64,000 nucleotides of DNA from DASUGC01 sp035606665 (lineage in GTDB: Bacteria; Acidobacteriota; Vicinamibacteria; Vicinamibacterales; SCN-69-37): the NCBI GenBank assembly GCA_035606665.1, contig DATNEY010000021.1, positions 161,088 to 225,087 on the forward strand, read 5' to 3'. The translations under genes were made by a program, and so were the position numbers. Positions 1 to 8,267 of the stretch are shown here, in pieces; the first letter of the stretch is position 1, and each line of letters opens with the position of its first letter. Under the pieces are notes generated by a model, which saw only the letters and a program-made list of their open reading frames with translations, did not search any database and was not told the origin of the DNA.

Positions 1-1
1 G

Positions 2-301
2 AGCCTGACATTCCTGTCCAAGTCGAAGAGCCTCTCGTTCCGCGAAAAGCGGATGCTGGACCGTGCCAAGTTTCTGGTCGTCTCCGAAATCACGGAAGTG
101 ATGGGGGAGAAGGTCGCAGAAGTCGAAGTGCGCGTCGAGAGGGCCCTCGAGCTGTCGTTTGCAGCCAAGGCCAAGTCCACGCCGGTCAAGCCCAAGCTGA
201 CCGAGCCGGCTCGTGCGCCAAAGGCAGTGGCGGCGGTAGCAACGCCCGCGCCCAAGGTTGCTTCCAAGGTCGCCACGCGCCGGGGCGCTCGCGCTTCCTA
301 G
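2..301 (+). CDS. C-terminal part of an unrecognised protein, cut by the window edge
   Basis: The frame is open from base 2 to a TAG at 299-301, so the gene starts outside the window; the ATG at 53 is probably internal. About 99 residues are visible. The first half is charged and probably helical (it includes FREKRMLDRAKFLVV and EKVAEVEVRVERALEL). The last 45 residues are rich in Ala, Pro and Lys and look disordered, possibly nucleic-acid or membrane binding. It lies 18 bases before the acyltransferase gene and is likely in the same operon. I do not recognise the family. Confidence 0.6.
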   Translation, partial: SLTFLSKSKSLSFREKRMLDRAKFLVVSEITEVMGEKVAEVEVRVERALELSFAAKAKSTPVKPKLTEPARAPKAVAAVATPAPKVASKVATRRGARAS

Positions 302-319
302 TCGCGGCGCCGGCTCGCG

Positions 320-1036
320 GTGCAAACCCTCATCGCGGCGGTTCGCACCCTCGCCGCGCTCATCGTTGTAGGCAGTTACATCCTCGTCTGCGGGCCGCCC
401 GTCCTCATCTGGACGGCGGTGTCGCGAGACCCTCGGCTGATGTACGCCGCAGGAGGCCTGGGCGTACGGGCCGGCTTCTTCCTCGTCGGAATCCGCCTCA
501 ATGTCGTCGGCCGTGAACACATGCAGTCCGCCGCCGTGTACGCTTGCAACCACAGCAGCAATGTCGAACCGCCTGCTGTGTTCATGGCCCTGAGGCCGCT
601 CTTTCCGCGGCTTCGAGTCCTCTACAAAGCGGAGCTCAGGAAACTACCTGTCCTGGTGTGGGTCTTCGATGCCGCGGGCTTCGTGCCCCTGGAGCGCGGC
701 AATCCCGAACAGAGCCGGCCGGCTGTCGATCGCGCGGCCCAGGCTCTTCGTGATGGGAATGCTTTTGTCATCTTCCCGGAGGGCACGCGCAGCCGCACTG
801 GTGAACTCCTTCCGTTCAAGAAGGGCGGATTCCTGATGGCGCTCAAGGCGCAGGCGCCCATCGTCCCGGTCGCGGTTTCCGGGGGGCGCGATGCGATGCG
901 CAAGGGAAGTCCGCTCATCTGGCCCGTGACCGTGAGAGTCGATCTCGGCGCCCCCATACCGACGGGAGGATTGACTAATACAGATCGCGATTCGCTCATC
1001 GAGGGCGTTCGCGAATCGATTCGGCAGCGGCTATGA
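320..1036 (+). CDS. plsC: 1-acyl-sn-glycerol-3-phosphate acyltransferase (PlsC family)
   Basis: This 238-residue protein should transfer an acyl chain to lysophosphatidic acid at the inner membrane during phospholipid synthesis. A hydrophobic N-terminal segment (about residues 8-33) would anchor it. The catalytic block reads NHSSNVE at 77-83, so the family's HX4D motif appears as H78-X4-E83, an Asp-to-Glu change. The substrate-binding block FPEGTRS is at 152-158, followed by FKKGGF. The start is GTG at 320, the first candidate after the preceding stop. Family assignment is firm; the exact acyl acceptor is inferred. Confidence 0.88.
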   Translation: MQTLIAAVRTLAALIVVGSYILVCGPPVLIWTAVSRDPRLMYAAGGLGVRAGFFLVGIRLNVVGREHMQSAAVYACNHSSNVEPPAVFMALRPLFPRLRVLYKAELRKLPVLVWVFDAAGFVPLERGNPEQSRPAVDRAAQALRDGNAFVIFPEGTRSRTGELLPFKKGGFLMALKAQAPIVPVAVSGGRDAMRKGSPLIWPVTVRVDLGAPIPTGGLTNTDRDSLIEGVRESIRQRL

Positions 1037-1037
1037 T
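1032..1037 (+). promoter_or_regulatory. Candidate -10 box of rex, probably leaderless
   Basis: TATGAT in the context GGCTATGATTTG ends 8 bases before the GTG of rex, and no Shine-Dalgarno sequence lies between. A transcript would begin at or next to the start codon. No convincing -35 box is seen, and the box overlaps the end of the acyltransferase gene. Confidence 0.45.
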
Positions 1038-1045
1038 TTGCGCTT

Positions 1046-1720
1046 GTGACTGTGCGGAACAAGCCTCGTCCTGTCGGCGAGCAGGTCTCTGATCTCACCG
1101 CCGGCCGCCTGTCCGTCTATCTCCGTTGCCTGACGTCGCTCGAAGCCGCCGGCGTCAAGACGACGTCGAGCAAGGCGCTGGCTGCGGCGTTTCATCTGAA
1201 TGCGGCCCAGATCCGCAAGGACCTGGCGTATTTCGGGGAGTTCGGTGTCCGCGGTGTCGGGTACTACGTTTCAGAGCTGAAGGCGCACCTCAGAGCCATC
1301 CTTGGGCTCGACAGGCCAGTCCGCGTCGGCATTCTCGGCGCCGGCAACCTTGGCCTGGCGCTGGCTGACTACCAGGGTTTCCAGGAAGAAGGCTTCGTCA
1401 TCGTCGGCCTGTTCGACACGGCTCCCGCGAAAATCGGCGGCAAGTCACGAAATGGCGTCCGAATCAGTGACCTCGCCGAATTCAAGCGCCTCGCGGCGGC
1501 GGGAGAGGTCGACATCGCGGCGGTGGCCGTGCCTGGCGACGCGGCACAGTCGGTCGTCGACCTGATCGTTGCAGGCGGTGTGCGCGCGATTCTCAATTTC
1601 TCGCGCGGTGCGGTGCGGGTGCCGGCAGGGGTCAAGCTCAAGAACGTCGACCTCACCGTTTCGCTCGAGAGTCTGTCATTCTTCCTAGCCCGTGGTGAAG
1701 CCAGTGGCCCGATCCGCTAA
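1046..1720 (+). CDS. rex: Redox-sensing transcriptional repressor Rex
   Basis: Rex binds DNA when NADH is low and controls fermentative and respiratory genes. The protein has 224 residues, close to the usual 210-230. An N-terminal winged helix (about 15-85) contains the recognition region AAQIRKDLAYFGEFGVRGVG, and a Rossmann NAD(H)-binding domain follows with GAGNLG at 98-103. The start is GTG at 1046, only 9 bases after a TATGAT box. The 3' end overlaps moaC by 29 bases. I found no clear copy of the classical Rex operator next to the gene, so its targets here are unknown. Confidence 0.93.
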   Translation: MTVRNKPRPVGEQVSDLTAGRLSVYLRCLTSLEAAGVKTTSSKALAAAFHLNAAQIRKDLAYFGEFGVRGVGYYVSELKAHLRAILGLDRPVRVGILGAGNLGLALADYQGFQEEGFVIVGLFDTAPAKIGGKSRNGVRISDLAEFKRLAAAGEVDIAAVAVPGDAAQSVVDLIVAGGVRAILNFSRGAVRVPAGVKLKNVDLTVSLESLSFFLARGEASGPIR

Positions 1721-2204
1721 GCCGCGCCGGTCCGCGTCGCTCTCGCACGTCGACCCGCGCGGGCGCGTGCGCATGGTGGACGTCTCCGAAAAGGCGGAGA
1801 CGGCTCGCGAAGCCGTGGCCGAAGCGGAGGTTCGGATGAGCGCAGCGGCGGTGCGGGCCATTCGGCGCAAGCAGGTGCGCAAGGGCGATCCGCTCCAGAC
1901 CGCGCGGCTTGCCGGCATCATGGCCGCCAAGCGCACGGCCGACCTGATCCCGCTCTGTCACCCGCTACAACTCTCGCACGTGGACGTCGATCTTCGTCCG
2001 CGTCCGCGTGGCTACGTCATCCGATCGCTGGTGCGGACTCGTGGCCGTACGGGAGTAGAGATGGAAGCGCTGGTCGCGGTGACCGCGGCAGCGCTCACGA
2101 TGTACGACATGCTCAAGGCCGTCGATCGTTCGATGGTGATTGGCGCCGTGCGGCTCCTCGAGAAGAGCGGCGGACGCAGCGGACATTACCGTCGCCGACC
2201 CTGA
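1692..2204 (+). CDS. moaC: Cyclic pyranopterin monophosphate synthase MoaC
   Basis: MoaC makes cyclic pyranopterin monophosphate from the MoaA product in molybdenum cofactor synthesis. The 170-residue protein has the family blocks KGDPLQTARLAGIMAAKRT, LIPLCHPL and GVEMEALVAVTAAALTMYD, followed by MLKAVDRSM, which carry the catalytic Asp and Lys. The GTG start at 1692 lies inside the end of rex; a slightly later start is possible because the first 20 residues are basic and not conserved. No other moa gene is in the window, so the pathway is split around the genome. Confidence 0.92.
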   Translation: MVKPVARSAKPRRSASLSHVDPRGRVRMVDVSEKAETAREAVAEAEVRMSAAAVRAIRRKQVRKGDPLQTARLAGIMAAKRTADLIPLCHPLQLSHVDVDLRPRPRGYVIRSLVRTRGRTGVEMEALVAVTAAALTMYDMLKAVDRSMVIGAVRLLEKSGGRSGHYRRRP

Positions 2205-2208
2205 ACCC

Positions 2209-3192
2209 ATGCGCCTCCGCATCGTCGCGGCTGTCAACGACCCGCCGGTGTGGGTCCTTCCCAGGCACGAGATCGAACGCATTGCGTCCGCGCTTCCCGA
2301 AGCGGACGTCGTCGATGCGCGGGATCCTGAACTCCGCAAAGAAGAGCTTCCACGCGCCGACGTTCTGCTCATCACAAAGCTGACGGTCGAAGAGGCGCGG
2401 CTCGCGGCCCGAGTGCGGTGGATTCAGAGCACCGCGGTCGGCATTGGCCCGCTCCTGAGACCGGAGATCGTCCAGGGCGGCATCGTGGTGACGAACGTCA
2501 GGGGAGTCCACGCACCCTTCATTGCCGAGCACGCGATTGCGCTGGCGCTTGCCGTTCGCCGCAGCCTGCACGTGTCGGCTGCGCGACAGCGCGATCGGGA
2601 GTGGGCGCAGTCGGAGATCGAGGCGATTCCCGCGTCTCCGGCAGGCGAGTCCCGGATGCTCGTGGTTGGTCTCGGTGCGATTGGAAGCCGTGTCGCACGA
2701 ATGGCCGCCGGCCTTGGCTTCGAGGTGCACGCGATCCGGCGCCGGCCGGAACTTGGTGGGCCGGAGGGCGTCGTTCGCGTGGTCGGTCCGGACCGATTGC
2801 TCGACGAACTCCCCGAGGCGGAGGTCGTCGTACTCGCGACGCCGACAACCACCGATACGCGCATCATGATCGGCCGGACGGAGCTTGCCGCCATGCGGAA
2901 GACGGCCGTCCTCGTCAATGTCGCTCGCGGCCGGCTGGTGGACGAAGCTGCGCTTGTCGATGCCCTCGAGCGCCGGCAGATTGCGGGCGCCGGCCTCGAC
3001 GCGTTCGTGGAGGAGCCGCTGCCGCGTGAGCACGCGCTCTGGGGACTGCCTAACGTCCTGATGTCTCCGCACTCTGCCGCCTTCGGCCGCGACTACTGGC
3101 GGCCCGTCATCGATCTCTTCCTCGACAACTTTCGCCGCTTCGTACGAGGCGAGACGTTGTTGAATGTCGTGGACAAGGCCAATGGCTACTGA
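2209..3192 (+). CDS. D-isomer-specific 2-hydroxyacid dehydrogenase
   Basis: This 327-residue NAD-dependent oxidoreductase belongs to the D-2-hydroxyacid/phosphoglycerate dehydrogenase family. The coenzyme domain has GLGAIGSRVARMA (Gly-X-Gly-X2-Gly), and the signature regions follow: NVARGRLVDEAALVDAL with the catalytic Arg, GLDAFVEEPLP with the Glu, and SPHSA with the His. The ATG at 2209, just after the moaC stop, fits the family; the frame is open to 2140 but that stretch overlaps moaC. The gene overlaps the next one by 11 bases, so the two are probably translationally coupled. The substrate cannot be told from the sequence. Confidence 0.85.
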   Translation: MRLRIVAAVNDPPVWVLPRHEIERIASALPEADVVDARDPELRKEELPRADVLLITKLTVEEARLAARVRWIQSTAVGIGPLLRPEIVQGGIVVTNVRGVHAPFIAEHAIALALAVRRSLHVSAARQRDREWAQSEIEAIPASPAGESRMLVVGLGAIGSRVARMAAGLGFEVHAIRRRPELGGPEGVVRVVGPDRLLDELPEAEVVVLATPTTTDTRIMIGRTELAAMRKTAVLVNVARGRLVDEAALVDALERRQIAGAGLDAFVEEPLPREHALWGLPNVLMSPHSAAFGRDYWRPVIDLFLDNFRRFVRGETLLNVVDKANGY

Positions 3193-5041
3193 ACCCTCGC
3201 CGGACGACGACGTCGCAGGTCTGCCGCCGACCATTGCCCGGCTGCCGTTCTTCGTCAGCGGGCGATATCCGAAGCCTGATCTGCTCGGTCGCTGCGAGGG
3301 CGATCGCATCGTCTCGACCAGCGGGCGCGAGCTGATCGAGCGCGTCCGCGAAATTGGTCTCGGTCTGCAGGATCTTGGGATGCAGGCAGGCCATCGCGTC
3401 GGTTTGCTCTCCGAGAGCCGGCCGGACTGGCTGTTCGTGGATTTCGCGATCCTTGCCGGTGGCGCCGTGACGGTGCCTATCTATCCAACGCTCGCGACGG
3501 AACAGGTGGCGTACATCCTCCGCGACAGCGAAGCGACGATGGCGATTGTCTCGACCGCGGCGCAACTCGAGAAGGTCTTGACGAGTGCTCGGTCCCTTCC
3601 CGCCCTGAAGGTGCTGGTGGGGCAGTACCTAAGCGCTGAGGAGATTGCCTCCGCCCGCGGCCGTGCTGGAAGCCTGACGGTGATGACGCTCACTGACGTT
3701 GCCGAGCGCGGGCATCAGATGATGCGGCAGGGCTGGGGGCTGGCGAAGGCGTTTCAGGATCGCGCCAACGCGGTGCAGCCCAGTGACCTTGCGACGATCA
3801 TCTACACGTCCGGCACCACCAGTGAGCCCAAGGGCGTCATGCTCACGCACGGCAACCTTGCGGCGAATCTCGACGGGGTGACCAAGGTGTTCAGGGTCAA
3901 CCAGTCAGATACCGCGTTGTCTTTCCTGCCGCTCTGCCACGGCTTCGAGCGGATGGTCGCGTACACGTACTTGGCCAGCGGAGTGTCGATGATCTTCGCG
4001 GAGTCGATCGACACGATCCCGCGCAATCTGCGAATGGTACGGCCGAGCGTGATGTCGGGTGTGCCGCGCGTCTACGAGAAGCTCCGCGCGAAGGTGACCG
4101 CGACGGCGACCGGTGAAGGCGGTCTCAAGAAGACGATCTTCGAGTGGGCGAGCCGAGTCGCCGAGAAACGCGGAGCAGTGCTGCCGGAAGGCGGCCGTCC
4201 TTCGCCCTGGCTCGGTGTCCAGTCGGCGCTCGCCGACCGGCTCGTGTTTCGGACGATTCGGGAAGGCCTCGGCGGCCGCTTCCGGTTTGCGGTATCGGGC
4301 AGCGCCCCATTGGGCGAGTCACTGGGCCGATGGTTCTACGGCATCGGCATTCCGATTGTCGAAGGGTACGGGCTGACCGAAACGTCCCCGGTACTCACCG
4401 TGATACCGCTCAGCAAGATGCGCATCGGCACGGTGGGCCCGCCATTGCCTGGCGTCGAGGTGAAGATTGCCGAGGATGGCGAAATCCTCGCGCGCGGGCC
4501 GAACATCATGCAGGGCTACTACCGTCGGCCCGAGGACACGCGCGCGGCGCTTCAGAACGGCTGGTTTCACACAGGCGACATCGGTGAGCTCGACGCCCAC
4601 GGATACTTGAAGATCACCGACCGCAAGAAGGAACTCATCGTCACGTCGGGTGGAAAAAAGATTGCGCCGCAGCCGATCGAATCCGAGCTTCGCTCGCATC
4701 CACTCATCGCCGAGGCCGTGCTGCTCGGGGACAAGCGGCATTTTCCCACGGCGCTCATCGTTCCAGACTTCGCCGCACTGATGGCCAGGCTGGGTGTGCC
4801 GCGGCCGCCCGACGACGCTGCGATGCGGACGCTACTGGATCGTGCTGACGTGCGGGAGCTCTTTAGCCAGGCCGTCGAGGGCCTGAACGCCAAGCAGGCG
4901 CAGTTCGAGCGCATCAAGAAGTTCCATCTGCTCGCGAACGAGCTGACCCTCGAAGCAGGGGAGCTCACGCCGACACTCAAGGTGAAGAGACGCGTTATTG
5001 AGGTGAAGTACCACGCCGAGATCGACGCGCTGTATTCGTAG
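3182..5041 (+). CDS. Long-chain fatty acid-CoA ligase (AMP-forming)
   Basis: The protein (619 residues from ATG 3182) activates fatty acids with ATP and CoA. The AMP-binding signature YTSGTTSEPKG lies near 207-217, GYGLTETSP near 396, and the C-terminal TGDIGELD and TDRKKELIVTSGGKK near 480 carry the hinge Asp and the catalytic region. It resembles the FadD15/long-chain subgroup by length and by its LPLCHGFER block. The gene overlaps the dehydrogenase by 11 bases and ends the co-directional run. A pair of GC palindromes follows directly. Confidence 0.9.
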   Translation: MATEPSPDDDVAGLPPTIARLPFFVSGRYPKPDLLGRCEGDRIVSTSGRELIERVREIGLGLQDLGMQAGHRVGLLSESRPDWLFVDFAILAGGAVTVPIYPTLATEQVAYILRDSEATMAIVSTAAQLEKVLTSARSLPALKVLVGQYLSAEEIASARGRAGSLTVMTLTDVAERGHQMMRQGWGLAKAFQDRANAVQPSDLATIIYTSGTTSEPKGVMLTHGNLAANLDGVTKVFRVNQSDTALSFLPLCHGFERMVAYTYLASGVSMIFAESIDTIPRNLRMVRPSVMSGVPRVYEKLRAKVTATATGEGGLKKTIFEWASRVAEKRGAVLPEGGRPSPWLGVQSALADRLVFRTIREGLGGRFRFAVSGSAPLGESLGRWFYGIGIPIVEGYGLTETSPVLTVIPLSKMRIGTVGPPLPGVEVKIAEDGEILARGPNIMQGYYRRPEDTRAALQNGWFHTGDIGELDAHGYLKITDRKKELIVTSGGKKIAPQPIESELRSHPLIAEAVLLGDKRHFPTALIVPDFAALMARLGVPRPPDDAAMRTLLDRADVRELFSQAVEGLNAKQAQFERIKKFHLLANELTLEAGELTPTLKVKRRVIEVKYHAEIDALYS

Positions 5042-5112
5042 GGCGGCCCTTTAGGGCCGCCGATCGCCGGGGCTAAAGTCCCGGCCTACTTCGATCTTTG
5101 AACTTCGAACTT
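5042..5112. repeat. REP-like palindrome pair plus TTCGAAC repeat at a convergent junction
   Basis: Three elements fill the gap between the acyl-CoA ligase and signal peptidase genes. GGCGGCCC (5042-5049) pairs perfectly with GGGCCGCC (5054-5061) around TTTA. GCCGGG (5066-5071) pairs with CCCGGC (5080-5085). Then comes TGAACTTCGAACTT (5099-5112). The first two resemble the pair at 35257-35323 in stem and loop. No T-tract follows, so this is not a classical terminator, but the position between convergent genes suggests a two-way block. Confidence 0.75.
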
Positions 5113-5114
5113 AA

Positions 5115-5795
5115 TCAGAATACTCGTGCGTGTCCCAGCGGCCACCAGCGGAGCTGCACCCTGCCGATGATGTACTTCTTCGGCACGTTGCCCCATGAGC
5201 GGCTGTCGGAGCTGTTGTTGCGGTGGTCGCCCATCACGAAATAGTAGCCACGTGGAACGACGTACGGGCCCCAGGTGTCGTGTGACTGGTATTCCTCGGG
5301 GATGAAGTCGTCGTTGATGAGGACCTCGTTCCGGTAGACCTTGCCGTCCGCGCTGCGGATCGTATCGCCCTCTTCGGCAACGACGCGCTTCACGAAGGAC
5401 TTGTCCGGATCCTCCGGGTAGTAAAGCATCACGACGTCCCCGGGACGCGGCGCACCCAGCCGATAGGCCAGCTTGTTGACGATCAGCCGATCCTGATCCT
5501 CGAGCGTGGGAACCATGCTCTGGCCCTCGACGCGCGCGACCTGGAAGCCGAACGTCACGATGATGGTCGCGTAGACCGCGGCGGAGAGAAGTGTCTTGAA
5601 CCAGGCAAGAAGCTCTTCCCAGACCCGCGCAAGGCCGGCTGCCCAGCCCGTTGGCTCCTGAACTCTCGGGAGCACCGGTTGGGGCTGCGGGTGGCTGGCG
5701 AAGGGTTGAGGATGCGAATGGGCTGCGTCGCCGTGCGGATGCGGGGGCTCCGCCGGAATGAAGACCGCAGGCCGGAACTCGGCCGGCCGGAACAC
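5115..5795 (-). CDS. lepB: Signal peptidase I
   Basis: Signal peptidase I cleaves signal peptides of exported proteins at the outer face of the inner membrane. One transmembrane segment (LLSAAVYATIIVTFGFQVA) is followed by GQSMVPTL with the Ser nucleophile, then FVKRVVAEEGD with the general-base Lys and the GDHRNNSSDSRSWG box. The given start is the GTG at 5795 (226 residues). The frame stays open upstream with a coding-like, Pro/Ser/Thr-rich sequence, and AGGAG (complement of 5903-5907) precedes a CTG at 5894, so the true protein may have about 259 residues. The N-terminal region is His/Pro-rich and cytoplasmic. Confidence 0.88.
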   Translation of the reverse strand: MFRPAEFRPAVFIPAEPPHPHGDAAHSHPQPFASHPQPQPVLPRVQEPTGWAAGLARVWEELLAWFKTLLSAAVYATIIVTFGFQVARVEGQSMVPTLEDQDRLIVNKLAYRLGAPRPGDVVMLYYPEDPDKSFVKRVVAEEGDTIRSADGKVYRNEVLINDDFIPEEYQSHDTWGPYVVPRGYYFVMGDHRNNSSDSRSWGNVPKKYIIGRVQLRWWPLGHARVF

Positions 5796-5966
5796 ATAGG
5801 GCTCCGGCGCTGAGGTCGAGGTCGACGTCGCCAGCGGAACGGTCGAGCCCTGTGGAATCTCTGTGTTTTCCGGTGTCGAATCGTTGGGATCCAGAACCTG
5901 ATCTCCTGTGGCCGCTCTGTGAGGTTAGACGACACCTGCACGGGCTTTGTTACTTTAGCGCACCCG

Positions 5967-6761
5967 TCAGATCTGCAGATACTCCCGGAGGCGCCTGGTC
6001 TGTGCCCGGCTGACCGGTATCTCAGTAGTTTTCGGGTCCTTCATCTTCAAGAGATAGTTCCGGCTGAACCAGGGCACGATTTCCTTGATTTTCGTGATGT
6101 TGACCAGGTGCGACCGGTGCACCCGCCAGAACACCGCCGGGTCGAGCCTGGCCTGCAGTTCATCCAGCGTCCGGTAATTGGACGTGCCGTACATCGTTTG
6201 CGTCGCGACGACGATTGACTCGTCCACCAGGGAGGCGTGCACCAGCTCTTCGGCCTGGACCAACGTGAACTTCTCTCCGGTGCGGATGGCAATCTGCTCT
6301 CGGCGGCCCTGGCGCGCCTGAACCGCCTCGATGACCTTTTCCAGATCCGCGGGCGACAGGGGCGACGCCAGCTTTGAAGCGCCGGCGCGCGATGCGAGAC
6401 GCGACCGCAGCCGCTCGAGCGTCTGAGCCAGTCGCGTCGAGTCGACCGGCTTCAGCACGTAGTCGACCGCATTGACCGAGAACGCGTCGATCGCGTGTTG
6501 GTCGTACGCGGTCACGAAGACGAGCTCCGGCGGCGAATCGGTCAACAGAAGCCGGCGGGCGACCTCGAATCCCGTGAGCCCGGGCATCTGCACGTCGAGG
6601 AACACGACGTCCGGCTTGAGTTCCCCCGCCAGCCGCAGGGCGACGACCCCGTCGGACGCCTGGCCGCTGATGTCGACGATTCCGGTCTCGCCGAGAAGGA
6701 AACACAATTCCTCCCGCGCGAGCTGTTCATCGTCGACGACAAGGGCGCGAATGTCGGCCAT
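5967..6761 (-). CDS. LytTR-family response regulator
   Basis: The protein (264 residues) has a receiver domain (VVDDEQLAREEL, phospho-acceptor Asp about 56 in FLDVQMPG, later K in YVLKPVD) and a C-terminal LytTR DNA-binding domain (about 160-264, with FWRVHRSHLVNITKI). It would be phosphorylated by the LytS-type kinase encoded just upstream on the same strand. ATG 6761 lies 5 bases beyond the kinase stop; the GTG at 6767 would overlap that stop and is less likely. LytTR regulators often control cell-surface or export genes; the target here is unknown. Confidence 0.9.
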   Translation of the reverse strand: MADIRALVVDDEQLAREELCFLLGETGIVDISGQASDGVVALRLAGELKPDVVFLDVQMPGLTGFEVARRLLLTDSPPELVFVTAYDQHAIDAFSVNAVDYVLKPVDSTRLAQTLERLRSRLASRAGASKLASPLSPADLEKVIEAVQARQGRREQIAIRTGEKFTLVQAEELVHASLVDESIVVATQTMYGTSNYRTLDELQARLDPAVFWRVHRSHLVNITKIKEIVPWFSRNYLLKMKDPKTTEIPVSRAQTRRLREYLQI

Positions 6762-6766
6762 GGGCA

Positions 6767-8104
6767 CTAAGCGGACGCGCGATCCGGCGCGTGCATCTCG
6801 GGGATCTCGATCCGCGCTTGTGTGCCCTGGCCGGGCTGGCTCGTGAGCTTCAGCTGATAGGGCGCGCCGTAAATCACGCGCAGCCGTTCGTTGACGTTCC
6901 GGAGGCCGATGCCGCTCTCGGATTCCTCCTCCATGCGTGTTTGCGGCAGGCCCACGCCGTTGTCCTGCACCTCGATGACCACGAGACCGTTGGCGCGCGT
7001 CGCGCGCAGGACGATGCGTCCCTCGCCGATCTTGCGCCCGAGTCCGTGTTTGATCGAGTTCTCGACGAGCGGCTGCAGGATCATGCTGGGTACGATGATG
7101 TCGAGGCAGCTGTCGTCGACCAGACGCTCGATGACGAGGCTGGGACCGAAACGGATGCGTTCGATGTCCAGGTACTCATCCACGGCCGACAGCTCCTCGC
7201 GCAGCGTGACGAAATGCTCCTGGCTGCGCAAGAGCCGCCGGAGCAGCGCCGAGAGTTTCACGATCAACACTCGTGCCGTCTCCGGCTGCGATCGAATCAG
7301 TGACGAGATCGACGTCAGCGTGTTGAACAGGAAGTGGGGATTGATCTGATTGGCCAGCGCGGCGACGCGCGCTTCCATGAGCAGGTGCTCCTGCTCGGCG
7401 AGCCGGTGCTCGTAGCGTGCGCTGTTCCAGATCTTGATCGGGATCGCCACGGCCATGACCGTCGCCAGCGGTACCAATGCGGGCATCCAGATCGACTCAT
7501 GCGGTTGGAGCGCGAAGAGGCCGTGGACGGGAAACTTGAAGTTGATGGTCAAGCGCAACAGCTCGAGCAGGATCGGCGCAGTGACCAGCACGACTTGCCA
7601 GTCGATCGTGAGGTTCCTCACCAGCTTCCACAGTGAGGCCGGCAGGCGGGTGAAGAAGAACGGCGTGAACTTCCAGATCTCCTCCTTCGGACAGATCTCC
7701 CGCAGGCCGCCGCCGGCGAAGCCGCAGCCGACGGCGAAGGGAATCGCGCCGAACTCACCCGCGGCAAATGCGGGAATGCCCACGCCGAGGCCCACGAGCG
7801 CGCCCGCGTACGGGCCGGCAACCAGCCCGGTCAGGTAGGAGCCCGCGAGCGTGAGATCGGCCGCCTCGTACTTCAGGAAGATGCGGGCGGCAACGCCCGC
7901 CACGAGTGGGATGCCAAATCCGACAGCGAAGACGAGCCGCTGCGGCCAGTCGCGCCGTTCGGTGAGGAGTATCGCCCGGAAAATCTTGAATCGCGCGAGC
8001 ATCGTCGCGACGACGGCGGCGACGGCGAGGTTGACGATGAGGGTAACGAGGAGGCGCTGGTCGCCGCTGAGGACCCACGACCCGGCTTCGGTTTGCATCA
8101 TCAC
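6767..8104 (-). CDS. LytS/YehU-type sensor histidine kinase
   Basis: This 445-residue membrane kinase has about six N-terminal hydrophobic segments, with a 5TM-LYT-type stretch around 60-130 (GLVAGPYAGALVGLGVG). The HisKA_7TM-type phosphorylation site is NQINPHFLFNTL with His257. A HATPase domain from about 340 includes ENSIKHGLG, DNGVGLP and GIGLRNVNERL. It forms an operon with the LytTR regulator. A 28-base inverted repeat (8106-8190) starts 2 bases upstream of the start codon, between this gene and the divergent nuoI. Confidence 0.9.
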   Translation of the reverse strand: MMMQTEAGSWVLSGDQRLLVTLIVNLAVAAVVATMLARFKIFRAILLTERRDWPQRLVFAVGFGIPLVAGVAARIFLKYEAADLTLAGSYLTGLVAGPYAGALVGLGVGIPAFAAGEFGAIPFAVGCGFAGGGLREICPKEEIWKFTPFFFTRLPASLWKLVRNLTIDWQVVLVTAPILLELLRLTINFKFPVHGLFALQPHESIWMPALVPLATVMAVAIPIKIWNSARYEHRLAEQEHLLMEARVAALANQINPHFLFNTLTSISSLIRSQPETARVLIVKLSALLRRLLRSQEHFVTLREELSAVDEYLDIERIRFGPSLVIERLVDDSCLDIIVPSMILQPLVENSIKHGLGRKIGEGRIVLRATRANGLVVIEVQDNGVGLPQTRMEEESESGIGLRNVNERLRVIYGAPYQLKLTSQPGQGTQARIEIPEMHAPDRASA

Positions 8105-8105
8105 C

Positions 8106-8190
8106 GCGGAAAGTCACTTGACGTGACGTGGTATCGGGCGACGCTCAGTTGGGGCCGGCAGCCTACCACGTCACGTCAAGTGCTTTCCGC
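8106..8190. repeat. Long inverted repeat between divergent lytS-type and nuoI genes
   Basis: The left arm 8106-8133 and right arm 8164-8190 are complementary over 27 pairs with a single one-base bulge, enclosing a 30-base loop. The arms contain the short unit TGACG twice (CTTGACGTGACGTGG). The hairpin starts 2 bases from the kinase start codon and ends about 65 bases before the nuoI -10 box. It could be an operator, a cruciform or a 5' UTR hairpin of the kinase mRNA. Confidence 0.8.
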
Positions 8191-8254
8191 CAAAACAAAG
8201 ACGCGCGCCCGCCGGTAACTATAGCATTGCGAGGCACTTGGCGGCGCGGTTTGC

Positions 8255-8260
8255 TATGAT
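8255..8260 (+). promoter_or_regulatory. Candidate extended -10 box of nuoI, leaderless
   Basis: TTTGCTATGAT has an extended -10 form (TG-N-TATGAT) and ends 7 bases before ATG 8268. No Shine-Dalgarno sequence lies between, so the mRNA probably starts at the ATG. No good -35 is seen. Confidence 0.5.
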
Positions 8261-8267
8261 GTCTCGC

